Origin: Acidocella sp. KAb 2-4 | GTDB taxonomy: Bacteria; Pseudomonadota; Alphaproteobacteria; Acetobacterales; Acetobacteraceae | Direction of reading: 5' to 3' | DNA: 64,000 bases | Assembly: GCF_020567705.1 (NCBI RefSeq) | Contig: NZ_JAJDJU010000009.1 | Location: 1 to 64,000 of the forward strand | In this document: one piece after another, positions 34,035-41,976 of the stretch | How the letters are laid out: the number at the start of each line of letters is the position of its first letter | Numbering within the stretch: position 1 is the first letter of the stretch | The notes under the pieces: model-generated | Database searches by the model: none | Told to the model about the DNA's origin: nothing | Seen by the model: the letters and a program-made list of their open reading frames with translations, nothing else | Position numbers and translations under genes: made by a program

Positions 34035-34370
34035 ATGAAACAGCAAAGCTTCGCCGTGATCATCCTCACCGTCGCCTTCGGCATCGGCGCCAGCCTTCCC
34101 GCGCAGGCGGCATCCTTCGCCACCCGGGTTCCCACCGTGAGCGTGAATGTGGCGGCCGTGGAATCGCAGGCCCAGTTGGCACAGACCCTCGCCGCGCAAG
34201 GCTATAGCCATATCACACTGAGTTCGGCCCGGCCCAGCCTTGAAAATCCGCATCCCGAGCTCAGCCCGTCCAACACCCAGCATTGCGCCTTGACGCCGGT
34301 GCATAATGGCTGGAACGGCGTGGCGCAAAAGAGCGGCGAGACCGTGCAGGTTTATGTGACCGGCCTATAG
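34035..34370 (+). CDS. Small secreted protein, SigF-controlled, unknown function
   Basis: A 111-residue protein with CAGGAG about nine bases before the ATG. Residues 1-26 are a signal peptide (FAVIILTVAFGIGASLPAQA, then A-S). The mature part of about 85 residues has one Cys (HCALTPVHNGWNGVAQ) and the segment LAQTLAAQGYSHITLSSARP, which faintly recalls PepSY-like folds. I do not recognise the family. The gene is a single unit with its own SigF-type promoter and a strong terminator, so it is likely an abundant periplasmic member of the stress response. Confidence 0.8.
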   Translation: MKQQSFAVIILTVAFGIGASLPAQAASFATRVPTVSVNVAAVESQAQLAQTLAAQGYSHITLSSARPSLENPHPELSPSNTQHCALTPVHNGWNGVAQKSGETVQVYVTGL

Positions 34371-34398
34371 CGCCGAGCCCCGCATGACGTTGTCCGGC

Positions 34399-34437
34399 AA
34401 AAAGCCGGCCCGGCCCCAGCGCCCGGCCGGCTTTTTT
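34399..34437 (+). terminator. Intrinsic terminator after the small secreted protein
   Basis: AAAAAGCCGGCC at 34399-34410 pairs with GGCCGGCTTTTTT at 34425-34437 around a GC-rich 14-base loop that can extend the stem. The run of six T makes it a textbook intrinsic terminator, and it separates this gene from the bufferin operon promoter just downstream. Confidence 0.85.
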
Positions 34438-34459
34438 GTGCGGTTTTTGGATTCCGCCT

Positions 34460-34485
34460 GTAACCTTTCGCCGGATCGGCGCGAA
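34460..34485 (+). promoter_or_regulatory. SigF-type promoter of the bufferin operon
   Basis: GTAACC at 34460-34465 and CGAA at 34482-34485 with a 16-base spacer. The flanking CTGTAACC is also shared with the promoters at 33960 and (minus strand) 33083. The -10 element is 48 bases before the bufferin precursor ATG. Confidence 0.8.
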
Positions 34486-34533
34486 TAGTCAGATGCAGCC
34501 GCACCTTGCGGCCTGAACCACAAGGAGATCAGT

Positions 34534-34809
34534 ATGGAACGCCGCAATTTCGCCGCCAAAATTCTCGCCGCCGCCGCGGGCATCGCCGCCGTCGCCACCC
34601 CGATTGCCGCCAATGCGCAAACCTCCGGCGCCAAGCTGGAAAAATGTTACGGTATTAACGCCATCGGCCGCAATGACTGCGCCGCCGGCACCCATTCCTG
34701 TGCCGGCCAGGCGACCATGGCGCGCGATCCCGCCTCCTTCGTGCTACTGCCAACCGGTGACTGCTCGAAGATCGCTGGCGGCTCCCTGACCCCCGGTAAA
34801 GCCTCGTAG
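34534..34809 (+). CDS. DUF2282 bufferin-type metallophore precursor
   Basis: A 91-residue protein with AAGGAG about eight bases upstream. Residues 1-28 form a signal peptide (KILAAAAGIAAVATPIAANA, cleavage near NAQ). The mature part has the four conserved cysteines of the DUF2282 family at 38 (EKCYGI), 49 (NDCAAG), 56 (HSCAGQ) and 77 (GDCSKI), and ends AGGSLTPGKAS. In Caulobacter such peptides (GigA/BufA) are modified by the adjacent MNIO enzyme, exported and bind copper. The next genes are that enzyme and its partner, so this is a RiPP precursor with high probability. Confidence 0.93.
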   Translation: MERRNFAAKILAAAAGIAAVATPIAANAQTSGAKLEKCYGINAIGRNDCAAGTHSCAGQATMARDPASFVLLPTGDCSKIAGGSLTPGKAS

Positions 34810-34818
34810 AGCCGCGCG

Positions 34819-35658
34819 ATGGCACCGCCAGTTTCCGCTGGGATTGGGCTGCGCCTGCCGCACCACGCCACGTTTCTGGCGAGCAAGCCGGATACAGGGT
34901 GGGTGGAAGTGCATAGCGAGAACTATTTCAGCGCGCCGGCGCTGGCGGTGCTGACCCGCGTGCGGGAGGATTATCCGGTCTCGCTGCACGGCGTCGGGCT
35001 TTCACTTGGCAGTGCTGATGGGGTGGATGCGGCACATCTCGCCCGCCTGCGGGCGCTGGCGGAGCGCATCGAGCCCGTGCTGGTTTCGGAGCATCTCGCC
35101 TGGACCGGCGTCAACGGCGTGCATCTCGCTGATCTGCTGCCGCTGCCGCTGCACGAGGATAGTCTCACCCTTTTCTGCCGCAACGTCGAGCGCACGCAGG
35201 AGGCGTTGAAGCGCCGTATCCTTGTGGAAAACCCGTCGACCTATCTGCGTTTTCCGGAATCCACGATACCGGAGCCGGAATTTCTGACCGAGCTGACGCG
35301 CCGTACCGGCTGCGGGTTGATTTGCGATATCAACAACATCCATGTCGGCGCGCATAATCACGGATGGAACGCGCACACCTATTTGCGCGCCCTGCCTGCC
35401 GCAGCGGTGGCGGAATATCATCTGGCCGGGCACATGGCGGGCGACGGCGCAACCGCCGGGTTGCTGCTGGACACGCATGACCGCGAGATCGCCGAGCCTG
35501 TCTGGGCGTTGTTTGAAGATGCGCTCAGCATCATCGGCCCGCGCCCGGCGATGATCGAGCGCGACGCCCATCTCCCGCCCCTCGCAGACTTGCTGGCCGA
35601 AGCCTGGAAGGCGCAAACCATGCTCGAGAGGAGCGCCGCCAATGCTCTCGCTGCTTGA
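34819..35658 (+). CDS. MNIO (DUF692) family multinuclear iron RiPP maturase
   Basis: A 279-residue TIM-barrel enzyme starting nine bases after the precursor stop. Family blocks with the metal ligands are present: EVHSENYFSAP, SLHGVGLSLG, VSEHLAWTG, ILVENPSTYL, CDINNIHVGAHNHG, EYHLAGH and LLLDTHDREIAEPVW. MNIO enzymes use two or three iron ions to convert precursor cysteines into oxazolone-thioamide or thiooxazole-type groups. Its target should be the DUF2282 peptide and possibly the Cys-repeat peptide at 32799. It overlaps the DUF2063 gene by 17 bases. Confidence 0.95.
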   Translation: MAPPVSAGIGLRLPHHATFLASKPDTGWVEVHSENYFSAPALAVLTRVREDYPVSLHGVGLSLGSADGVDAAHLARLRALAERIEPVLVSEHLAWTGVNGVHLADLLPLPLHEDSLTLFCRNVERTQEALKRRILVENPSTYLRFPESTIPEPEFLTELTRRTGCGLICDINNIHVGAHNHGWNAHTYLRALPAAAVAEYHLAGHMAGDGATAGLLLDTHDREIAEPVWALFEDALSIIGPRPAMIERDAHLPPLADLLAEAWKAQTMLERSAANALAA

Positions 35659-36385
35659 GCGTCAGCAGGCATTTCAGGCGATGCTGCTGGCCTCCAGCAG
35701 CGATGAGCGGCAAGCCGGCATCGCCGTGTACCGCAACAACATACGCGCCGCCCTAACCCTCGCCCTGCGCCTGAGCTTTCCCGCGATCCTGCGGCTTTTG
35801 GGCGAGGATTGTTTCCGCGCCCATGCGGCGCGGTTCATCTGCGCGCAGCCGCCACGCGAGGGCGATCTGCACCTTTATGGCGACGCCTTTGCCGCCGCGC
35901 TCGCGGGTTCGCCGCTCGCGGCGGCGCTGCCTTACCTCGCCGATGTGGCCCGGCTCGACTGGGCGGCGCATCGCGCCTTGCACGCCCCATTGGCCGCGCT
36001 GCTCACTCCGCAAGCCCTGCGCGCTGCGCAGGGGGATAGCGTCTTCGTCGCGCAGCCCTCGCTCTCGCGGCTCACCCTGCGCCGCGATGCCCGCGCGATC
36101 TGGACGGCGGTGCTTGAGCAGGACGACGCCGCGCTCGCCCGCATCGTACCGGACCCCGGCGAAATCCATGTCATGGTCATGCGCGGCCTGGGCGGATTGG
36201 AGATTTTCGAGGTCTCGCCAGAGATATTCGCCTTCGCCGGGGCGCTCGTTCAGGGCCTCACGCTGGAACAAGCCTGCGCCGGCATGGGCGATGCCGAGGC
36301 CGCCGAGGCGCTTGGCTTGTGTCTCACCCGCAACTTATTCACCGGTTTCACGCCAACAGGAAGGGAGGAACTTCCATGTCCATAG
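35642..36385 (+). CDS. DUF2063 family MNIO partner protein
   Basis: A 247-residue protein with GAGGAG nine bases before the ATG, which lies inside the MNIO gene. The N-terminus LLERQQAFQAMLLAS followed by GIAVYRNNIRAALTLALRLSF is the DUF2063 (HvfC/BufC/GigC) domain, which supplies precursor recognition to the MNIO enzyme in characterised systems. The C-terminal half is a second helical domain. It overlaps doxX by 10 bases, so the four genes are translationally linked. Confidence 0.93.
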   Translation: MLSLLERQQAFQAMLLASSSDERQAGIAVYRNNIRAALTLALRLSFPAILRLLGEDCFRAHAARFICAQPPREGDLHLYGDAFAAALAGSPLAAALPYLADVARLDWAAHRALHAPLAALLTPQALRAAQGDSVFVAQPSLSRLTLRRDARAIWTAVLEQDDAALARIVPDPGEIHVMVMRGLGGLEIFEVSPEIFAFAGALVQGLTLEQACAGMGDAEAAEALGLCLTRNLFTGFTPTGREELPCP

Positions 36386-36846
36386 CCGCGACACTCGGCC
36401 AGCCTTCGCATCTTCTCGCGCGCCTGACCAAACTCGTTGGTCTGTTCAATCATTTTCCCTATGCGGTGGTGGCGCTCACGGCCCGCGTGGCGCTGGCGCA
36501 GGTGTTCTGGAGCTCGGCGCGGACGCACCTCGCCAGCTGGGACACGACGCTCTACATGTTCGCCAACTCCTACCAGGTGCCGCTGCTGCCGCCGATATTG
36601 GCGGCTTATCTGGCGGTGGCGCAGGAGGTGGCGATGCCGCCCTTGCTGCTGCTCGGGCTCGGCACCCGTTTCGCCGCGCTGGCGCTGCTCGGCATGACGG
36701 CGGTGATCGAAATTTTCGTCTATCCGCAGGCTTGGCCGACGCATATCCAGTGGGCCGCGATGATGCTCGTGCTGATCTCGCAAGGCGGCGGCAAATTCTC
36801 GCTCGACGCGCTGATTGCCCGGCTCGCCCGCTCGCGTCTATCGTAA
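36376..36846 (+). CDS. DoxX family membrane protein
   Basis: A 156-residue protein from the ATG at 36376 with AAGGGAGGAA upstream. Four hydrophobic helices are visible, with the DoxX-type segment LTARVALAQVFWSSARTHL near the first helix and EVAMPPLLLLGLGTRFAALA later. It is the fourth gene of the gigABCD/hvfABCD-like order (precursor, MNIO, DUF2063, DoxX). Its role in metallophore systems is unknown, perhaps membrane redox or export. An MFS gene follows after 21 bases with no terminator. Confidence 0.92.
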   Translation: MSIAATLGQPSHLLARLTKLVGLFNHFPYAVVALTARVALAQVFWSSARTHLASWDTTLYMFANSYQVPLLPPILAAYLAVAQEVAMPPLLLLGLGTRFAALALLGMTAVIEIFVYPQAWPTHIQWAAMMLVLISQGGGKFSLDALIARLARSRLS

Positions 36847-36867
36847 CATTAAATCGGGAGCCCGCTC

Positions 36868-38241
36868 ATGGAAACGCCAAGCGCCGACGCCGCTGTGCTC
36901 GATACCCTCTCCGGCCTGCGCTGGAACCGCTTTCACACCGTGGCCGTGCTGCTTTTCGGCCTCGGCTGGGCGCTGGACGCGTTTGAGGTCACGCTGATCG
37001 GCAATGTCATGGGGGCGCTGCGGGCGCGGTTCCAGCTGGGGGCGGATGGCATGTCGCTGTTGCTGGCGGCCTGGTTCGTGGGGCTGATGTTCGGGGCCTC
37101 CGGCTTCGGCGTGCTGTCCGACAGGTTCGGGCGGCGGCGGGTGTTTCTGATCAGCTTGGTGGTGTACGGGCTGGCGACGCTCGCGACCGGCTTCGCGCCC
37201 AATCTCGGCAGCCTGCTCGCGTTGCGGCTGATCGCCGGCCTGGGCGTGGGCGCCGAATATTCCGCCATCAATGCCGCCATCACCGAGCTGGTGCCAAGCC
37301 GCTCGCGTGGCCGTGCCGCGGCGCTGGTGCTGAATTTCTGGCCGCTCGGCAGCTTCGCGGCGGCGCTGCTGGCATGGCTGGTGTTCGCCGCGCTGCCGTC
37401 CGATCTCGGCTGGCGCGTGGTGTTTGGGTTGGGCGGCGTGGTGGCGCTCTCGGCCGCCTGGTTCCGCCGGCACTTGCCCGAGAGCCCGCGCTGGCTGCTG
37501 CAAGTGGGGCGTGGAGACGATGCGCGCGCCATCGTGGCGGGGATCGAGGCCGGGCTGACCAACATTACCCCGCCCGCCGCCGCGCCGGTGATCAGGCGCG
37601 TGCGCCGTGAAGCCGGGCAGCTTTCGCGCCTGCTGCGCCAATATCCGGGGCGTCTGGCCCTGGGCGCGATTCTCGATTTTGCCGAGGCTTCAGGCTATTA
37701 CGGCCTGTTCGCGTTCCTGCCCGTCGTGGTTCTGCCGGCGCTGCATCTGCCCCCGGCCTCGCTGCCGCTTTTCTATCTCGCGGGCAGTGTGGGCGCCGCC
37801 ATTGGCGGGTTGGCGGCGGCCGGGCTGCTCGACCGTGTGGGCCGGAGCTGGACGGTGGGGGGCTTCTACCTAGCCACCGCGCTCGGGCTGGTCGGCTTTG
37901 CCGCTATCACCTCATGGGGGGCGGGCGCGATCATGCTCGGCTTCGCGCTGGTGAATCTGCTCGCCACCGGCAGCTGGATCGCCGCCTATCCGACATTCTC
38001 TGAATTATTCCCCACCGCCTTGCGCGCCACGGGCATCGGCGCCTCGGTCACGGTGGGGCGGGTGGGCGCCGCGCTGGCGCCGTTTGCCGTGGGCTATGTG
38101 GGCGCGCGCAGCATGGCGGCGGCGCTGTTGCTGCTGGCGGGCGCCTGGGCGCTGGGGGCGGTGGCGATTCTGGTCTGGCGGCTGCGTGGTGGCATTGAGG
38201 CGCGCGGGCTGGCCCTGGAGAGTCTGGCGCCCCATGGCTGA
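36868..38241 (+). CDS. MFS transporter (sugar/aromatic-acid symporter type)
   Basis: A 457-residue protein with about twelve helices. It has FGLGWALDAFEVTLIGNVMG in helix 1 (the D-x-F-E motif of this branch), SDRFGRRRVFLISL in loop 2-3, and LRLIAGLGVGAEYSAINAAI in helix 4. The branch contains benzoate, shikimate, sialate and sugar carriers. It follows doxX by 21 bases and overlaps the radical-SAM fusion gene by eight bases, so it belongs to the same transcription unit. Its substrate could be a small molecule that is processed or exported by this pathway; nothing in the sequence fixes it. Confidence 0.88.
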   Translation: METPSADAAVLDTLSGLRWNRFHTVAVLLFGLGWALDAFEVTLIGNVMGALRARFQLGADGMSLLLAAWFVGLMFGASGFGVLSDRFGRRRVFLISLVVYGLATLATGFAPNLGSLLALRLIAGLGVGAEYSAINAAITELVPSRSRGRAAALVLNFWPLGSFAAALLAWLVFAALPSDLGWRVVFGLGGVVALSAAWFRRHLPESPRWLLQVGRGDDARAIVAGIEAGLTNITPPAAAPVIRRVRREAGQLSRLLRQYPGRLALGAILDFAEASGYYGLFAFLPVVVLPALHLPPASLPLFYLAGSVGAAIGGLAAAGLLDRVGRSWTVGGFYLATALGLVGFAAITSWGAGAIMLGFALVNLLATGSWIAAYPTFSELFPTALRATGIGASVTVGRVGAALAPFAVGYVGARSMAAALLLLAGAWALGAVAILVWRLRGGIEARGLALESLAPHG

Positions 38242-39931
38242 ACTGATCCTCAACGCGCCGGTGTTGCTGTTTGGCGGGCCTTACAGCAACATCCAGGCCC
38301 TGGAAGCGCTGTTTACCGCCGCGCGGCGGCACGGCATCCGGCCCGATCACATGATCTGCACCGGCGATATCGTCGCCTATGGCGCTGATCCCGCCGCTTG
38401 CATCGGCATGATCCGCGCGGCGGGTGTGGCCGCCATCAGGGGCAATTGCGAGGAGCAGCTCGCCGCGGACGCCGCCGAGTGCGGCTGCGGCTTCACCCCT
38501 GGCTCCGCCTGTGACCGTTTGTCGGCGGCGTGGTTCACCCATGCCCGCCGCGCGGTGAGCGATGGCGACCGCGCCTGGATGGCGGCGCTGCCCCGGCGGC
38601 TGGATCTGCGCCTGGGCCGCCATCATCTGGCCGTGGTGCATGGCGCGCCCAGCCGCATCAACAGGTTTCTCTTCGCCTCCGACCCAGATGAAATGTTTCT
38701 CGACGAGATCGCCACCACCGGGGCGGACGGCGTGATCGCCGGGCATTGCGGTCTGCCCTTCACGCGGCATCTGCCGGGCGGCGCGGTGTGGCACAATGCC
38801 GGGGCCATCGGCATGCCGGCCAATGACGGCACGCCGCGCGGTTGGTACGCGATCATCGAGGAGCGGGGCGAAGACCTCGCCTTCAGCCTGCATCCGCTGG
38901 ATTACGCCCATCACGAAGCCGCCGCCGCCATGCGCCACGCCGGGCTGCCCGAGGATTATGCGGCCGCGCTGGAAACCGGCATCTGGCCCAGCCTCGATAT
39001 CCTGCCCCATGCCGAGCGCGCCGCCACGGCCACGCCGCTGCCCGCCGCCCCCAAGGCCGATGCACGCGTGGCGCTGGAGCGGCTGGAGACGCTGTGGTTC
39101 AACACCGGCACGCTTTGCAACCTGGCCTGCAAGGATTGTTATATCGAGAGCAGCCCGCGCAACGACGCGCTCTCTTGGCTGCGCCTGGCTTCGGTGCGGC
39201 GGCTGCTGGATGAAGCCGCCGCGCGCCACCCGGAATTGCGTGAAGCCGCCTTCACTGGCGGCGAACCGTTCATGAATCCCGAGATCATGCCCATGCTCAC
39301 CCTGGCGCTTGAGCGCGGCCTGCGCGTGCTGGTGCTGACCAACGCGATGACGCCGCTGCGCCACCATCTGCCCGCGCTGCGTGCCCTGGCGGAGCGGGAT
39401 TTGCATTTGCGCGTGTCGCTCGACCATTACACCGAAGCCGGACACGCCGCCTTGCGCGGCCCGCGCGCCTGGGCGGCGGCTTTGGAAGGGATATCCGCGC
39501 TGTTCGCCGCCGGGTTCGCGCCCTCCATCGCGGCGCGGTTTGACCGCGCCCGCGAGAATGAAGCCGCCACCCGCGCCGGTTTCGCCGCCTTGTTCGCCGC
39601 CCAGGGCTGGGAGATTGATGCTGCTGACGATCAGCATCTGGTTCTGTTTCCGGAGATGAGTGCGCCCCCCGCCGCACCCGGCGTGAGCGCCGCCGCCTGG
39701 GCGGCGCTGCATCCGCGCGGCGCGGACGCGATGTGCCGCACCGCCCGCATGGTGGTGCAGCGCAAGGGCGAGGCGGATATCGCCATCACCGCCTGCACGC
39801 TGCTGCCCTTCGCGCCGCGCTTCTCGCTTGGCCGCACTTTGGCCGAGGCGGCCCGCCCGGTCACGCTGGATCATCCGCATTGTGCGCGGTTCTGCGTGTT
39901 CGGGGCGTCGTCCTGCATGAGCGTCCGATGA
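38234..39931 (+). CDS. Metallophosphoesterase-like / radical SAM fusion protein
   Basis: A 565-residue protein from the ATG at 38234, which overlaps the MFS stop. Residues about 5-225 follow the YfcE-type metallophosphoesterase fold: TGDIVAYG at 43-50, RGNCEE near 69-74, VVHGAP near 135-139 and AGHCGLPF near 169. The first metal motif, normally D-x-H-G-N, is altered to GGPYSN (residues 14-19), and the last GHxH lacks its second His, so phosphatase activity is doubtful. Residues about 285-565 are a radical SAM domain with Cys295, Cys299 and Cys302 (CNLACKDC), a GGEPFMNPEI motif, and a C-terminal cysteine set (550, 554, 561) that could bind an extra cluster. It overlaps the next gene by four bases. 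Confidence 0.85.
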   Translation: MAELILNAPVLLFGGPYSNIQALEALFTAARRHGIRPDHMICTGDIVAYGADPAACIGMIRAAGVAAIRGNCEEQLAADAAECGCGFTPGSACDRLSAAWFTHARRAVSDGDRAWMAALPRRLDLRLGRHHLAVVHGAPSRINRFLFASDPDEMFLDEIATTGADGVIAGHCGLPFTRHLPGGAVWHNAGAIGMPANDGTPRGWYAIIEERGEDLAFSLHPLDYAHHEAAAAMRHAGLPEDYAAALETGIWPSLDILPHAERAATATPLPAAPKADARVALERLETLWFNTGTLCNLACKDCYIESSPRNDALSWLRLASVRRLLDEAAARHPELREAAFTGGEPFMNPEIMPMLTLALERGLRVLVLTNAMTPLRHHLPALRALAERDLHLRVSLDHYTEAGHAALRGPRAWAAALEGISALFAAGFAPSIAARFDRARENEAATRAGFAALFAAQGWEIDAADDQHLVLFPEMSAPPAAPGVSAAAWAALHPRGADAMCRTARMVVQRKGEADIAITACTLLPFAPRFSLGRTLAEAARPVTLDHPHCARFCVFGASSCMSVR

Positions 39932-41976
39932 ACCGGCGCCACCGCCTGCTGGCGCTCGGCCTGCTGGTGCTGCTCGGCGTGGTGCTGACCATGCATTTGC
40001 GTGTGCCCGATCTGGCGGTGCTGCGGCAGGCTCTGGGGGCGCATCCGGTGCTCGGCCCAGCCGTGTTCTTCGCTGCCTATGTCGTCATCACCGCGCTGTC
40101 ATTGCCCATCGCCACGCTCCTTTCGCTCGCGGCCGGGGCGCTGTTCGGGGTGGCCGAGGGTAGCGTGCTGGTCTCCTTCGCCGCCAGCCTCGGGGCCAGC
40201 CTCGCTTTTCTCGCTTCCCGGTTTCTGCTGCGCGATTTCGCTCTGGCGCGGTTTCCCGGCCTGTTCGCGCGCGTCAATGCGGGCATCGCCCGAGATGGCG
40301 CGTTCTACCTTGTTTCGCTGCGGCTGGTGCCGGCCATTCCCTTTTTCGCGCTCAATTTGCTGGCCGGGCTGACCAACCTGTCTCTGGGCCGCTTCTATCT
40401 CGCCAGTCAGATCGGCATGCTGCCCGCGACGGTGATTTTCGTGAATGCCGGGGCGGGCCTTGCCGGGCTGGCCGGGCACGGGCCAGTGCTGACCCCGCGT
40501 CTGGCCACCGGGCTCGTGCTGCTGGCGCTGCTGCCGGTGCTGGCGCCGCGGTTGCGCGACGCGCTGACCGCGAAGCATCTTTACGCGCGCTGGCGAAAAC
40601 CGAAGCGCTTCGAGCGCGATATCGTCGTGATCGGCGGCGGCGCGGCTGGGCTGGTGGCGTCTTACGTGGCGAGCGCGCTGAAGGCCAAGGTCACGCTCAT
40701 CGAGCGCGCCGAGATGGGCGGCGATTGCCTGAATACGGGCTGCGTGCCGTCCAAAGCTCTGCTGTACGCCGCTCGCGCGGGACAGGATTTCACCGCCGCC
40801 CGCGCAGCGGTGCGCGCGGCGGTGGCCGGCATCGCGCCGCATGATTCACGCGCGCGCTATACCGCGCTCGGCGTGGATGTGCGCGAGGGGCAGGCCTTCA
40901 TCGAAACGCCCTGGCAGGTGCGGGCGGGCTGCGAACGCATCACCACCCGCGCCATCATCATCGCAGCAGGCGCGGCGCCGGTCGTGCCTCCGATTCCGGG
41001 GCTGGCCGATTGCGCCTACGCCACCTCGGAGACGCTGTGGGACATCGACGCCCTGCCGGCGCGGCTGGTGATTTTGGGCGGCGGGCCGATCGGCTGTGAA
41101 ATGGCACAGGCCTTCGCCTTGCTGGGCAGCGCGGTGACGCTGGTGGAAGCCGCGCCCCGCCTGCTGGTGCGTGAGGATGAGGAGGTCTCCGCCCTGATCA
41201 TGGCCTCGCTTCGGGCCGCGGGCGTTGAGGTGCGCACGGGCCATCGCGCCATCGCCGCCAGGCCCGGCTTCCTGCGGGTGGCGGGGGAGCAGGGAGAGGT
41301 GGACCTGCCCTTCGACCGGCTGTTGCTGGCCATAGGCCGAAAGCCACGGGTGAGCGGTTACGGGCTGGAGGAATTGGGCATTCCGCTGACCAAGCCCGGC
41401 ACCATCGAGACCAATGACGGGCTGCAAACGCTCTATCCCAATATCTTCGCCTGCGGCGATGTCGCGGGGCCTTACCAGTTCACCCATATGGCGGGCTATC
41501 AAGCCGGATTCGCCGCGATCAACGCGCTGCTCGCGCCATTCTGGCGGCTGCGCCCACGCTACCATGCCGTGCCCGCCGTCACCTTCACCACCCCCGAGAT
41601 TGCCCGCGTGGGCCTGAACGAGCAGGAGGCCAAGGCCCGCAATGTCGCTTACGAGGTGACGCGTTACGTGTTCACCGAACTCGACCGCGCAATCACCGAG
41701 GCCGACATCGCCGGCTTCGTGAAGGTGCTGACCAGGCCTGGCAGCGACAAGATATTGGGCGCGACGATCGTTGGCACCGATGCGGGGGAAATGCTTACCG
41801 GCTTCACCATTGCCATGCAGCACGGGCTGGGATTGAAGAAGCTGCTTGGCGTGATCTACCCCTATCCGACGCGGGGCGAGGCGATCCGCGCCGTGGCCGG
41901 GCAATGGCGGCAGGCGCACGCGCCGGGCGGCGCGCTGGTGTGGCTGGAGCGCCTGCACCGCTGGCGTCGGGGATGA
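39928..41976 (+). CDS. VTT-domain (TVP38/TMEM64) and pyridine-nucleotide-disulfide oxidoreductase fusion
   Basis: A 682-residue protein. Residues about 1-210 are membrane-embedded in the SNARE-associated/VTT (DedA-like) pattern, with LSLPIATLLSLAAGALFG and SLRLVPAIPFFALNLLAGLT. Residues about 230-680 form a mercuric-reductase-like flavoprotein: VVIGGGAAGLVASYVA, the redox-active pair Cys267 and Cys272 in GGDCLNTGCVPSKALL, LGGGPIGCEMAQAFALLG, FACGDVAGPYQFTHMA, and the dimerisation domain. There is no N-terminal mercury-binding domain or C-terminal Cys pair, so mercury reduction is unlikely. It may reduce a disulfide or quinone at the membrane. It overlaps both neighbours by four bases. Confidence 0.88.
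   Translation: MNRRHRLLALGLLVLLGVVLTMHLRVPDLAVLRQALGAHPVLGPAVFFAAYVVITALSLPIATLLSLAAGALFGVAEGSVLVSFAASLGASLAFLASRFLLRDFALARFPGLFARVNAGIARDGAFYLVSLRLVPAIPFFALNLLAGLTNLSLGRFYLASQIGMLPATVIFVNAGAGLAGLAGHGPVLTPRLATGLVLLALLPVLAPRLRDALTAKHLYARWRKPKRFERDIVVIGGGAAGLVASYVASALKAKVTLIERAEMGGDCLNTGCVPSKALLYAARAGQDFTAARAAVRAAVAGIAPHDSRARYTALGVDVREGQAFIETPWQVRAGCERITTRAIIIAAGAAPVVPPIPGLADCAYATSETLWDIDALPARLVILGGGPIGCEMAQAFALLGSAVTLVEAAPRLLVREDEEVSALIMASLRAAGVEVRTGHRAIAARPGFLRVAGEQGEVDLPFDRLLLAIGRKPRVSGYGLEELGIPLTKPGTIETNDGLQTLYPNIFACGDVAGPYQFTHMAGYQAGFAAINALLAPFWRLRPRYHAVPAVTFTTPEIARVGLNEQEAKARNVAYEVTRYVFTELDRAITEADIAGFVKVLTRPGSDKILGATIVGTDAGEMLTGFTIAMQHGLGLKKLLGVIYPYPTRGEAIRAVAGQWRQAHAPGGALVWLERLHRWRRG

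Noticed and set aside
39928-41976. Mercuric reductase
   Set aside because: The flavoprotein half lacks the N-terminal metal-binding domain and C-terminal vicinal cysteines of MerA and is joined to a VTT membrane domain; no other mer genes are near.
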